A stretch of 64,000 nucleotides of DNA from Salvelinus alpinus (GCF_045679555.1 NC_092096.1:28714364-28778363), one strand, 5' to 3'. Counted from the stretch's first letter, positions 35,801 through 47,654 are shown. Notes: generated by a model from the letters alone, not told the origin. Numbers and translations: made by a program.

Positions 35801-38800
35801 GAGAGAGAGAAAATAGAGAAATAATAGAAAAGTAATAACAAGTAATAATAAATGCACAATGAGTAAGGATAACTTGGCTATATACTCAAGGTACCAGTAC
35901 CGAATTGATTTGCAAGGGTACAAGGTAATTGAAGTAGATATGTACATACTGTATAACTAGGAATAAAGTGACTAGGATAGATAATAAACAGGATAGATTA
36001 TCAACAGCAGCAAAAAGGTTCAATGCAGTCTAGGTAGCTATTTGGTTAACTGTAACTAGCTATTTAGCAGTTTTATGACTTAGGGGTAGAAGCTGGTTCC
36101 AGATTTCGGTGGCTTATCTAGGCTGGCACTAAAGCTATTGTAAAAGAGTCTTCCAGAGAATTATTGGTGGTTCAGTTGCTTATCTGTCGTTTCAGGTCAA
36201 TGATTTACCCAGATTTTGTAATAGGTGTATATAATGAATATAATGGAAAGTGTTGTGAGGATGAGAAATTGGATTAATCAGAATTTGGGATTGATAAAGT
36301 GAGTGAGTGTGTGTGTGTTTGTCAATGACAGGAATTTCCTCTTCAATGCTCTCTCCCATACACAGGAAGCCAGAGAGCAAGGTGCCTGAGCTGACATTGG
36401 AGAGGGCAGTGAACCTGCTGGGCCAAGAGAATGAGGAGATGCAGATCACTGCTGCCAGCTTTATTCAAAACCAATGTTTCAACAGCGCTGACGCTAAGAA
36501 GATGGTGAGCTGGGGCCCATCTCTACTACTGTTGACTTGGCCGGTCAATTAAGGTTAAAGGCTTCCAGGCTGTAGGCCTACAATACAGCTGATGTTGACA
36601 ATACAGTATGTGCCATTTTCAAATAATTGGATTGGTAGGGGTATTTTCCCTTCAATTTATATTGAGATTGTGGGCGATTCGCATGAAAATTCAAGTTGAG
36701 CTCACTCTTCATAGGAACAAGGGTAGATGAAGATCTCTGCCTGTCTGTCCCCAGGTGTTCTACCTCCACGGTATACCCAGGCTGATCAAACTGCTGCAGA
36801 GCGACAGCGAGGAGCTGGAGCGCATAGCGGCGGGGGCGCTCCGAAACGTCGTCTTCGAGAGCAGCGAGAACAAGATGGAGGTGAAGGACAACGAGGGCGT
36901 GGCCCCTACACTGCGTCTGCTCAGGAGAAGTCGCGACATAGAGACCCGGCGGCAGCTCACTGGTTAGTTTGAGCACCTGCTCGTGTAGATCTGAAGGAAA
37001 TCGTCGTAGCACTTTATTAATGACCAGGGCGCGTATTCACAAAGTGCCTCAGAGCAGGAGAGCTGATCTAGGATCAGTTTATCCTTTTAAATCATAATGA
37101 ATGAGGGGGGGCTGATCCTAGATCAGCACTCCTATTCTGAGATGCTTTGTGAATATGTGATTTACATGAACTTACATGGTAAAATGGTAATGACACAGTA
37201 GTAACCTAAGAATGAAACATGTTCCACAGGGCTGTTGTGGAACCTATCCTCCCATGACCTGCTGAAGGAGCATCTCTCCAAAGAGGCCCTGGAGATCCTG
37301 ACCACGTCTGTGCTGGTGCCCTGCTCAGGCCTGTTTGAGGGGGAGAACCCCAAAGATGGCATGCTGGCTGACCCAGACACCTTTTACAACGCCACTGGCT
37401 GCCTCCGGTAGGTCGTCTGGTCTGGACAAAGGCGTTTATTGGCCATTTGTGTGTTTGGCACTGACCTATGTAGTATCTGTGGTCAAGTATTTCTAGGGAT
37501 CCATCTTAGGGCAGCCTGGGATAGACACTAGGCAGTGGGATGCAGAAAGCGGTATAGTAGTTATGTTTGGAATGATCATGAAATAATTTATTGATTGATG
37601 CTAAATGGTGTACAGTGCCTTCAGAAGGTATTCACACTCCTTGACTTTTTCCACTTTATGTTGTGTTACAAAGTGGGATTAAAATGGACGTCTTTAATTT
37701 TTTTATGTGGAAGATAAAAAATATATAATATTACACTATAAAACACTAATAGATTTGAAGTCGGAAGTTTACATTCACTTAGGTTGGAGTTATTAAAACT
37801 CGTTTTTCAATCACTCCACAAATTTCTTGTTAACAAACTATAGTTTTGGCAAGTCGGTTAGGACATCTACTTTGTGCATGACACAAGTATTTTTTCCAAC
37901 AATTGTTTACAGACAGATTATTTCACTTAATTCACTGTATCACAATTCCAGTGGGTCAGAAGTTTGCATACACTAAGTTGACTGTGCCTTTAAACAGCTT
38001 GGAAAATTCCAGAAAATGATGTCATGGCTTTAGAAGCTTCTGATAGGCTAATTGACATAATTTGAGTCAATTGGAGGTGTATCTGTGGATGTATTTCAAG
38101 GCCTACCTTCAAACTCAGTGCCTCTTTGCTTGACATCATGTGGAAAATCTAAAGAAATCAGCCAAGACCTCAGAAAAAAAATTATAGACCCCCACAAGTC
38201 AGGTTCATCCTTGGGTGCGATTTCCAAACGCCTGAAGGTACCACGTTCATCTGTACAAACAATAGTACACAAGTATAAACACCATGGGACCACGCAGCTG
38301 TCATACCGCTCAGGAAGGAGACACATTCTTTGGTGCGAAAAGTGCAAATCAATCCCAGAACAACAGCAAAGGACCTTGTGAAGATGCTGGAAGAAACAGG
38401 TATAACAGTATCTATATCCACACAAAAAAATTCCCTAGTCCTTACAAATGACAAGCATACCCATAAGATGATGCTGCCACCACCATGCTTGAAAATATGA
38501 AGAGAGGTACTCGGAGAGTTTGATTTGCTTTGTATTCAGGACAAAAAGTGAATTTCTTTGCCACATTTTTTGCAGTTTTACTTTAGTGCCCTGAGCGGTT
38601 TCCTTCCTCTCTGGGAACTGAGTTAGGAATGGTGACTGTATCTTTGTAGTGACTGGGTGTATTGACACACCATCCAAAGTATAATTAATAACTTCAACAT
38701 GCTCAAAGTGATATTCAATGTTTTTTTTTACCCATCTACCTCTTCGCCTCTTCGTGAGGCATTGGCAACAAAAAACAACCTTCCTGGTCTTTTTTGTTCA

Positions 38801-41800
38801 ATCTTTAAAATTCTCTGTTCAACTGCAAGACCATACAGATAATTGCATGTGTGGGGTACAGAGAAGGTGTAGTCATTTCAAAAATCATGTTAATCAATAT
38901 TATTGCACACAGTGAGTCGATGCTACTTTATTATGTGACTTAAGCACATTTGTACTCTAAAAGGGTTGAATACTTATTGACACAAGGCATTTCAGCTTTT
39001 CATTTGAATTCCTTTGTAAACACTGCTAAAAACATAAGTCCACTTTAACATTACGGGGTATTGTGTGTAGATCAGTGACAATCTCAATTGAATTAATTTT
39101 AAATTTAGTCTGTAACGCAACAAAATGTGGAAAGAGTGAAGGGGTGTGAATACTTTCTGAAGGCGCTGATTATTATACGGTGACCCAGTCGGTTCATGTG
39201 CAATCATCTCTCACCACAGTGTTACATCTCACAGGGCTTTGTCAAGCATATTATATTTATCTCTGACAGCCTCCTCGCCATGAGTGAGAACTGTGAGGTT
39301 CCTCAAAGGCCATCGTCATCCTGTTACTCCTTTCTACCTGGCAAAACAGGCATGATGACTTCTGCCTAGGCAGCATCACCTCGATGGAACAGCAATGCGC
39401 TGGAAACAATATCCTGCATACCTTGTGTTCCTGTTGAACCGACAGCCATTGGTTTGGCACAGATATACCACATGACAAACACAACATGGTATAACAAGGA
39501 GTGTTTTGCTTTTGCCTAGCAACCGATACAACTGAAAACAGTCAGGGACTAAATTATTAATGGAGCCCTCTCCCTCTTAGTGGCTCTAGTAGAATTGAAA
39601 CCTCTGAATCCATATTGGCTGGTGCTATCAAGCCCTGGCAACCATTGACTTGTGTAACTCTGAGGAATTCCTCAGTCTTTGGCCTGATTTTAAAACGAAA
39701 ACACATAACACTCCAACTCACAGCCATAACCTTGGGTCATCACTAATGTTACTGTATTTGGCTTGACGTTAACAAAAAGGCTGCAGAATTTTTAGGAATA
39801 AATAATTACCATTTGGTCACGTGTATTGAGGCAACTGTCATGTGTTTTTGCTTGACTTCATCTAAAAGGAAGTGGAACAGTTGACTCATTGACAAGTGGT
39901 TGAAATTAAAGTGAAAGATTAACTCATGTTGCTCATTTGCTTACGTTTTCCTTTGTGGTTGAAACACGTTGCTATCTCTCAACACAGAGACATGTTATTA
40001 CAATGACCTATTGTAATGGCTTTATCTGCAGATAACAGAAAACCTTTTTTTTTTAAAAGTACACCAAATATCTCTGCTACAAACATTTGGCTCATCCGGC
40101 AAACAGCTAGGATAGATATTTAGCCAGTCTGGCCAATGTCTAGAATGTAAAGAATGCTTTTGCTGTTGCTGCCTAGTGGCGATAATGACAACCTGTCATT
40201 GTTGTTGTCAGAAACATAAGCTCGGCTGGTCCAGAAGGGAGAAAAGCCATGCGGCAGTGTGAGAACCTTATTGACTCACTGGTATACTACATCCGCGGGA
40301 CCATAGCTGACTACAAGCCCGATGACAAGGTACTGCATGTGAATGACTAAAGTAACATTTACTAAACTTTTGTGCAAAATGTTCACTTGTTTTTATTTCG
40401 TACAAGCATTACTAAACATTTGTAGGTGGAATAAATATTGACACAGGGAAATGAAATAAGACTGTTTTTGTCTATATTTGATCAATTTATGTCTCTCGAA
40501 CAACTTATTAATCACGCCTTTAGTGTTAAATATTGAGAAAACATCATGAACCAGCTCTGTTCTCCAATTTTTATATATTTTTTACAAAAGACATTGCAGA
40601 ATGTTTGATATTAAAATCATAGTCCCCTGAACAGAACCACTTCTCTCCTTCACAGTCCACAGAGAACTGTGTGTGCATCCTACATAACCTCTCCTACCAG
40701 ATGGAGGTGGAACTTCCACAGAAGTACTCCAGCGAGCTCCATGAGTCTCGACTCAACCTGAATCCAAAGACCAAGACCCCCGGCTGTTTCGGTTCTCGCA
40801 GTGCCAAAATCATCCAGGTGGGCTCCCATCACCTCTGTTGTGTTTGTTATCATCGTTGTTGCCCTTTTGTACTTGACATGCACTGTTTATATCTGGTTAT
40901 AAATAAGTTATTACCACTAAAGTAAATTGGCAATGCCTATGTTATGGATAAGCCGCCTTGGTAAGTGGTAAAGCATACATTTTGAACTAACTCTTTAAGC
41001 CCGGTTTTCTTTGACAAATGTAATTGTTAAAAGCCTTATACACATTAATTGAAAATTAATGTGAAACCTGGTATCTGGGAGTTAACTTTGAATTAAAGGG
41101 CCTCCTGTTTTCTGGTTGTTTTGGTCCTATAGCGTCTTGAACCAAAGCGCCCTCTGCTGGAGGAGAAGGGTAGTCCATGTGGAATAGAGTGGCTGTGGAG
41201 CGCCATCACAGTGCGCATGTACCTGTCAATCATGGCCCGCAGCATCCGTCCCTACACCCAGGAGACTGCCATCGGAGCCCTGCAGAACATCACAGCTGGG
41301 AACGGCCTGGTAAGGCTATATCACAGATCTATGATCTTATTTCTATGGGCTATGTACTGTTCTGGGAGTGTGGAATTCCAATCAAACCCATGGGCAAATC
41401 AATAACTACAATACAGCCATCTATTATGTTGTCATGACTTGACTGTATAGTAAGTATTACATTGATGTGACTACTATATTATGCATTACTATATTGACTG
41501 TCAGTTGGTGATGTTGGGCTCATGGCTCTGTATGGGCAGGTATCCCAGGCCATCGCCCACACCATAGTACAGCGGGAGAATGGTTTACTCCAGGCCATGA
41601 AGATGCTCCAGGAAGGAGGGATGGATGTGAAGAAGACTGCTGTGTCCCTGCTATGTAACATCTCACGCTACAGAGAGCTTCACGCTCACATTGGTGAGCT
41701 GTGAATTGACTCATCAACCGCAATGTTTTAGTCCTACATAAGTCCCACAAAGTATTTTCCTTTGGACTTGTAAGTGTATGTAAATGCACAGAAGCATAAA

Positions 41801-42660
41801 AACCTGCCACTGTAGAAAATCAAACAATCTCTCACAAAGCGTTCCATTCTCTCTGTAGTCAATTTGTAAGTCGCTCTGGATAAGAGCGTCTGCTAAATGA
41901 CTTAAATGTAAATGTAGTCAAACAGGTGTTGCCACAGCTGGTGGTCATGTTACCCAACTCGGACACGAGCACAGACCTGCCTACAGAGGTGACTGTGTCC
42001 CTGTGCCACATCCTCATCAACCTGAGCCAGGATGAAACGCAGCACGTCAGGGCCATCGTCAACCACGGGGCGCTGCCCAAGATCATCAACATCAGCGCAA
42101 AGGACAACGGGTCAGTGGGTAGCTTCTGAAGACCATGGCTGCGTTCCAGGCTGACTACATTGCCTGGATTTAACATGTCAACTAACCACATCATGATATA
42201 CTGCACGTAGCAATCTGATGCCCAACTGCACAGTCGATGTGGCACTGTTGGTTGATGCTATGCAAAGACTGTAGATGGCCTTAAAATGCACTGTATTATT
42301 CCTGAACATTGTGAGTTGGATTGGAGGGAATTTATTTGAATCTGTTTAACCTCTTCCCTTGCTTTATACTGTTCCTTTTATGTCCAATGACAGTAACCTT
42401 GTGTCCCTTTAGGTTTGGTCCCACCAGGGCTGGCCAGGCAGCCTGCATCCTACTACACAGTATGTGGAGCCACTCAGAGCTCCACAGGGCCTATAGGAAG
42501 GTAAGGCCCCTACACAGTATAACCTCAAAGGATAAGAAACATTTGGTGTGGTGACAATAGTTTTTAATTAATCTGTGTTGCTTTTCCTCTCATCATTTGG
42601 TAGGCTGGATATAGGAAAGCAGACTTCGTCAACAGCAGGACATCAAAGGCTGTACATTAA
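32867..42660 (+). CDS. pkp2: plakophilin-2, complete, 13 exons
   Basis: Exons: 32867-33056, 33437-33507, 34987-35639, 36366-36504, 36755-36962, 37230-37407, 40212-40329, 40656-40817, 41133-41309, 41540-41693, 41918-42110, 42413-42500 and 42604-42660. All have GT-AG borders and the phases are consistent, giving 795 residues. Plakophilin-2 is the desmosomal armadillo protein that links cadherins to desmoplakin, important in heart. The N-terminal head has the conserved [14 protein letters not shown] segment. The armadillo region starts near residue 310 ([11 protein letters not shown]) and includes [25 protein letters not shown] and [14 protein letters not shown]. The C-terminus is [12 protein letters not shown], a few residues shorter than human. 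The ATG has a good context (A at -3, G at +4). An L2 insertion has duplicated the exon 11 acceptor, so splicing there may be compromised. Confidence 0.93.
34085..34725 (+). repeat. abundant salmonid interspersed repeat in pkp2 intron 2
   Basis: I recognise the block around AATTTATGAAAGTTGCCAAT, ACGATTCGGTTGACCG, repeated GACAAATTAGCTAGC and GATGGCGCACGCGCGCAGCC as a repeat seen very often in salmonid genomes. It has CpG-rich ends and no coding capacity. The family name and exact borders are uncertain. Confidence 0.5.
35712..36180 (-). mobile_element. antisense LINE 3' fragment in pkp2 intron 3
   Basis: Reading on the minus strand gives the tail seen at 63.4-63.57 kb: TGCATTGTTGGGAAGGGCC, GTAAGTAAGCATTTCACTGT, TAGTCTACACCTGTTG, CGAAGCATGTGACATAAC. 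The 5' side continues into sequence like that at 48.0-48.3 kb (GATAGATAATAAACAG; TTAGGGGTAGAAGCTG). Confidence 0.75.
37613..39168 (+). mobile_element. Tc1-like element with CAGTGCCTTCAGAAGG ends, partly replaced
   Basis: The left end CAGTGCCTTCAGAAGGTATT is the inverse of the right end AATACTTTCTGAAGGCGCTG. The right half at 38435-39168 is this family, while 37755-38430 is a foreign Tc1 fragment. The expected TA on the right is now AT. It lies in pkp2 intron 6. Confidence 0.75.
37755..38430 (+). mobile_element. 5' half of a CAGTTGAAGTCGG-type Tc1 inside another Tc1-like element
   Basis: It runs from a mutated left terminus (GATTTGAAGTCGGAAGTTTA) through the first third of the transposase gene ([20 protein letters not shown]) and stops near 38430 after GATGCTGGAAGAAACAGG. 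No right terminus of this family is present. The coding part has indels and a shift near 38320. Confidence 0.85.
39169..40211 (+). other. pkp2 intron 6, remainder
   Basis: No exon or obvious mobile element is seen. The region ends in the exon 7 acceptor TTGTTGTCAG. Confidence 0.6.
41854..41921 (+). mobile_element. L2 LINE tail fragment inserted at the pkp2 exon 11 acceptor
   Basis: The segment CAATTTGTAAGTCGCTCTGG through AATGACTTAAATGTAAATGTA matches the L2 3' tail at 13.28-13.33 kb. It is flanked by the 9-bp direct repeat TGTAGTCAA (41854-41862 and 41913-41921). Exact borders are ambiguous because L2 itself starts with CAA and ends with ATGTA here. The duplication places an AG|TC acceptor on each side: AG at 41857-41858 after a strong pyrimidine tract, and AG at 41916-41917 after an A/T-rich tract. 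Confidence 0.88.
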
Positions 42661-44230
42661 ATACGGGACTAAGCGGTCGATCACAAAGCATTGTGCTGAT
42701 TGAGGCAATAGTGTAGTTTCTCTTCTGTGTGGACTTGGATGACTCAATCCACTGCTTTATAAAATACTTGTTTTGTGTGTCGACTTCTCCACTGTGTGAG
42801 GTGTTACATTTACGTGTGTGTGTGTCTGTTCCAGTAACAACAATTGCTGCAAGCTCTTGGTAGCAGACCAAGTTCTCTACAATGGAAAAAAAAAAAAAAA
42901 AAAATGATTAAAAACAAAACTGATGGAGGATCAGCAATGACTTGAATTCCATTTGAAGGAAGGATTTTGAGGAAGAAAATGAATCAGCATAAAGTGGAAG
43001 ACAAGATAAGGTTAACATTATGAAGTATGTTAGTCTAATGAATGTCATAACTGAAGTTGTAAAATATAGTTTTGATGTTAACATAGTTGGGGTTGTAAAC
43101 AATATTAAATTACTACCTGTAGGTCTATTAAAAAGGTCCACAATCATGGATTCACATTTTGGGGGGTCAATCAAAAACAGTACCACGAACGTCGCAGATA
43201 GACATGGTTTCTTATTCTACATGTCACAGGTCAAGTTTGTTCTACATAGCAGATTTCTATCTGAATGTAACAATGTTGCGTCCTGCTGAAAGAACCCCTG
43301 GTTTGATATCTCCGTTTGTAATGCAAATAATCACTATAAACTAGAGGGTTGCAGAGTGCTGAAAAAAATGCCTAAAAGCCACAAAATATTTTAGAAATCT
43401 GAAGTTGATAGATGTGCTCCAGTTTTAGAGTAAATATTTGTATATACATATTTGTTAGCCTACACAATGCACTCTCGATTACTTGGGAACTGCATGGGTT
43501 GGTAGGTGTTGAATCGTTTTGTTACTACAATGTTTTACTACTTTGCTTAAAAGAAAAAACAATTATGGTTTAATCATTAAGGTTGAATGATTATTTTGTG
43601 GTGGTAGTCTTGACAGCAAAGACGCAGCACTTTATACACCCGTCCACCTTTCAACTGCATCTCTATGGCTAGCTGGAACGTTGATCGGCTGCGCTTGTAT
43701 GTCATCCCCGGCAAACGTCAGATCCATTTAGGCCTAAAGAGGACTTCTCATTTCTATTTTTGGCTCTTAGCCAGACTACTTATCATGTTTTCCATGATTG
43801 TCATTGAGTGGATGGATGTAAGGGACAAATCAGGGCCTCGCGCTATACATACATGACAACGGCAAAGACACTCACGAACTACTCTATACATACGGGTTGC
43901 CTGCCACAATGTTACCAATGGGCAGATTCGATTATGCTGAACCGCGTCACGTCATTGGGCGAAAACGGGGAGGGAGGCGCTCCCTTCTCGAATTGAATAG
44001 TAATCTGCACCACTCGGTCATTTTGTCAACAAGGCATCGTCCACAAACATAAAAAAATGTATCCATAAAATGTTAGAATTTTCTAACTAGTTTTCATTGG
44101 AATGACATGCACATTTATCAAAAACAATCTATTTTTCATGAGTAAACACAGAATCGTAGTTATTAGCTACTATACGTGCTTAATTAGGCCTACGTCAATT
44201 TTGTTTTGAGCCGATTTCGCCCTGGCCTTT
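42661..44230 (+). other. pkp2 3' UTR and intergenic sequence
   Basis: An 18-bp A-run lies at about 42886-42903 followed by GATTAAA. No canonical AATAAA is evident near the stop, and the variant ATTAAA occurs at about 42908. Open frames near 43.0-43.3 kb and 43.67-44.0 kb have no recognisable domain. Confidence 0.45.
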
Positions 44231-44298
44231 AAACGGGGCACCTGGTTCACGCCCGGGAGGCAGCCCGGTTCCAAATCGAATGCAATAAACTTTCAGCC

Positions 44299-44308
44299 GA
44301 AACGAAAC
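44299..44308 (+). promoter_or_regulatory. candidate IRF-type element upstream of the TRIM-like gene
   Basis: GAAACGAAAC contains AANNGAAA, the core bound by interferon regulatory factors. It lies about 240 bp before the start codon. It is not a full ISRE (spacing is one base short). Its function is inferred only from position and motif. Confidence 0.3.
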
Positions 44309-44545
44309 ACGCCTACACGGGCGCCCGGACGGGATGAATCGAACCCCTCAATGTTCCGGCATAGCGGACACGTCTGGGATTTCCGAGATTACCCACGACC
44401 CAACCCAAACAGGAAGTGTAAACACTTCTCACGTAACAGCAGCGCATGTGATAGCCCTTCTCTTCGACTCCTCGGCATTCACCACTTGGGACTCTGATAC
44501 TGTTTTGCTCAGTTGGTTGGTGTGTGCACCAGGATAGTCGAGGCC

Positions 44546-47500
44546 ATGGACTCGATCAGTTGTTCGATCTGCCTGGATCTACTGAAGGATCCAGTGACTA
44601 TTCCCTGTGGACACAGCTACTGTAAAGGCTGTATCAAGGGATATTGGAGTCTTGATGACCAAAAGGGAATTCACAGCTGCCCCCAGTGCCGACAAACCTT
44701 CACCCCAAGACCTGCTCTGAACAGAAACATTCTGCTGGCTGAGTTGGTAGAGAAATTGAAGACAGATTTCAAAACGGTTCCCTCTGCTTCTTGTTTCTTT
44801 GGACCTGAAGATGTGAAGTATGATCGTGATGACTCAGCCGCAGCAGCAGAGAGGAAGGAGAAACAGGTAGGCCTAAGGATCTGGAACATTATACTGCCAT
44901 CTATAATGTATTATATTTAGAGATCAGCTTCATTATTGCTGACTGTTTTGCCAGAAACTGGAAGAGCAGGAAATTCCAGCAAACTCCAAAGTTGAGCTGT
45001 TCCAGTGACACACACTCTGGGTTCAGTATCACATAATCCACAATTAGGTTCTTATTTGTAAATTCTCTATTCTGCTTCCAAATTGACTGATGATAGAGTC
45101 AAAAACCAACTCTGTTAGACAAAATAGGCTGTCACAACAAAAACACTTTAAAACAAACAAAGGATGGAGTAGATTACAGTAAACAGCAGGATGGGCCAGA
45201 ACATCCAGACCGAATCCTCAAAAGTCAAAGGTCACTCATTTACATACACTGCAGAGGCATGAACTCTGAACTATTGTAACCTTTTTGTCTTGAAGGCACT
45301 CATTTATCATTTAATTTAGTCTAACTGATTTGTTTAGCATAATCATGTTTTTGCCATATGACAAGTGTAGTTCAATAACTATTTCCCCACTCAAAAACAT
45401 AACTTGGTCGATTATGAAAACTGTTGTCATTTTGGTAGTCATTTGAAAATGTTATTCTCTACAGGGGCAGCTGAGGGAGAAACGGCAGCATGTCGGGCTG
45501 ACAATCTGTGTGAGAGAGAAGGAGATGCAGGACATAAGACAGGCGTTGATGTCCCTTTCAGTGAGTATTTATTAACCATTTAGAGTATGTACATTTATTT
45601 TGCAAAAGGTTGAGTACTATTTCTAAACTAAAACCAGGGAGGAGCCTAATAGCACTGGGACACACTATAGGGAACAGATCGGTTGTCTGGGGTCTAGGCA
45701 TAGAGAATGATAGAGGCCTCTAGTGGCCAAAAGGCCATATTAGCATGTAGAGGGCTTCTACCATTTTAATTTAGTCATCTGGGTGGGACTTCAAACTTCA
45801 TTGGCTGATCCCTCCTGGTGACCTTGTTGGAGTCATGTCCAACCGGGTCATCAGGAGGGATCAGCCAATTATGAGGAAGAAAATGTACTATGTCAAAATG
45901 GAGACCGCCTCAATTGCGCTGGCCATGCTGTCACAGATGCTATAATGACACAATGCAAAGAGGAGTTATCTATCTATGGGTCTAGGTGAGTGCAGAGTGA
46001 ATGTGCTGGTTAAAATGGCCCCCCTCCCTTCTCTCTTCTTCTCTCGTAACAGCTTTCAGCACAGGCAGCAGTGGAGCACTGTGAGCTGGTCTTTGCTGAG
46101 CTGATCCGCTCCATTGAGAGAAGGCGCTGGGAGGTGAAGGAGCTGATCAGCACCCACCAGAGGGCGTCAGTAAGCCAGACTGAAGGACTCCTGGTGCGAA
46201 TGGAGCAGGAGATAGCTGAGCTGAAGAGGAGAGACAAGGAGCTGGAGCAGCTCGCACAAACAGAGGATAACATTAATTTCCTCAAGGTGACATCACTCTT
46301 TCTATCCACAGTGGCAGGGTGGTGTTCAGAGCTAGGCACGAAACTACCTGAGCTTGTTCAATAAGAATGTTTATTTTTGTTTCATAATATGTTCCCTGTT
46401 TGTGCCCATCGAACATGACCCAGGATTCCTTACTACTACACAACATATAACCTCTGAGCTCCAGAATTCTGCATATTTTCTTATTGTCTATTCTTCCTCC
46501 CTCTCTCTCTCTCGCTCGCTGTAGACATTCCAGTCTCTTTGTGTGGCTCCTGGATCTGAGCTCTTACCCTATATCACTGCCAACCAACACTTCTCCTTTG
46601 AGGAAGTGAAGAGCTCCATCTCTGGAATGATGGAGCGACTGGAGGATGTATTGAAGGAGGAAATGGTCCAGATACCTGGAAAAGGTAAGTGTTACAGATA
46701 TAGTGAAGATAACCAAATATTTTTACTTTCTGTTAAATGCGTTGATTATAAATGAATACATCCATTTGTCTGCATATATACAATATAGTAACGGCTGTCT
46801 CCGAAGTCTATGTCCTCAGCCCAAGACCAGAATGTGAGTAATACACACACACACACACAATGAGTGAATATTTCATCTTGGTTTAATTTCGTATATATTT
46901 GTATTGAATGCTTCTTAATTAAACATGGATTACTCAATGTATCTCCCTACTCTATATAGTAATGGCTGCTGCTGAAGTACATTTTCATCATGAGCCCAAG
47001 ACCAGAGTGGAGTTCTTGGAGAGTAAGTAATACCGTCACACACACACACACACACACAGACCTTATCACGAATGCATATTTCACCTTCATTAAATTTTTT
47101 CACTTTCTTAGACTACTGCCATCTCACGTTGGATCCCAACTCGGCATATCAACACCTGCGTCTGTCTGAGTGCAATAGAGAAGTGTCATGGAGTGACAAG
47201 GCTCTGTCTTATTCTGACCATCCAGACAGATTCACAGACCACTACCAGGTGTTGTGTAAAGAGGATCTGTCTGGAACCCACTACTGTGAGGTGGATAGGA
47301 GGGGGGAATGTGAGGTAGCCATCACATACAGAAGCATCAGCAGGAAAGGCGGATTGGAATGTTGCTTTGGTTCCAATGATCAGTCCTGGAGTTTGGTGTG
47401 TCGCAACTCGAGTTGTTCCTATTGGCACAATAAGAATAGGACTGATATCCCTGTCCCCTGCTCCACCAGAGTAGGAGTGTATCTGGACAGCAGGGCAGGG

Positions 47501-47629
47501 ACTCTGGCCTTCTACAGCGTCTCGGATACAATGACCCTCCTCCACAGAGTCCAGACCACATTCACTGATGACCTCTGTGCTGGGTTTTGGGTTGGTCCTG
47601 GTTGTGGATCATCTGTGGCTCTGTGTTGA
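44546..47629 (+). CDS. RING/coiled-coil/PRY-SPRY protein (fish TRIM family, B-box missing)
   Basis: Exons: 44546-44866, 45465-45560, 46053-46286, 46525-46684, 46789-46833, 46960-47022 and 47112-47629. Phases agree, giving 478 residues. The N-terminal C3HC4 RING has C6, C9, C21, H23, C26, C29, C45 and C48, the signature of a ubiquitin E3 ligase. Residues about 95-215 form a coiled coil (EIAELKRRDKELEQLA). The PRY-SPRY domain covers about 307-478 (LTLDPNSAYQHLRLSE, FGSNDQSWSLVC, RVGVYLDSRAGTLAFYS). Related fish TRIMs act in antiviral and inflammatory signalling. No B-box cysteines or histidines exist between the RING and the SAAAAERKEKQ segment, where relatives have one. The 45-nt exon 5 looks like a degenerate duplicate of exon 6 and may be skipped without a frame change. 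Confidence 0.85.
46789..47022 (+). repeat. tandem duplicated mini-exon of the TRIM-like gene
   Basis: Exon 5 (46789-46833) and exon 6 (46960-47022) both follow TATATAG, both begin TAA(C/T)GGCTG, and both contain AGCCCAAGACCAGA. Their introns start alike (GTGAGTAATAC / GTAAGTAATAC) and continue into CA runs and then AATATTTCA- and CATATTTCA-type sequence. The unit is about 170 bp. Exon 5 has lost four bases relative to exon 6 and ends earlier at its own GTGAGT donor. Confidence 0.7.
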
Positions 47630-47654
47630 CTGAACGTCATAGAATCAAGTGTAT

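Noticed and set aside
41522-41539. Extension of pkp2 exon 10 upstream to use ATG GCT CTG
   Set aside because: The acceptor at 41538-41539 (GGGCAG) gives phase 0 matching exon 9; the next upstream AG would shift the frame.
47186-47561. Minus-strand frames of 74 and 119 codons
   Set aside because: They are complements of the PRY-SPRY exon of the TRIM-like gene.
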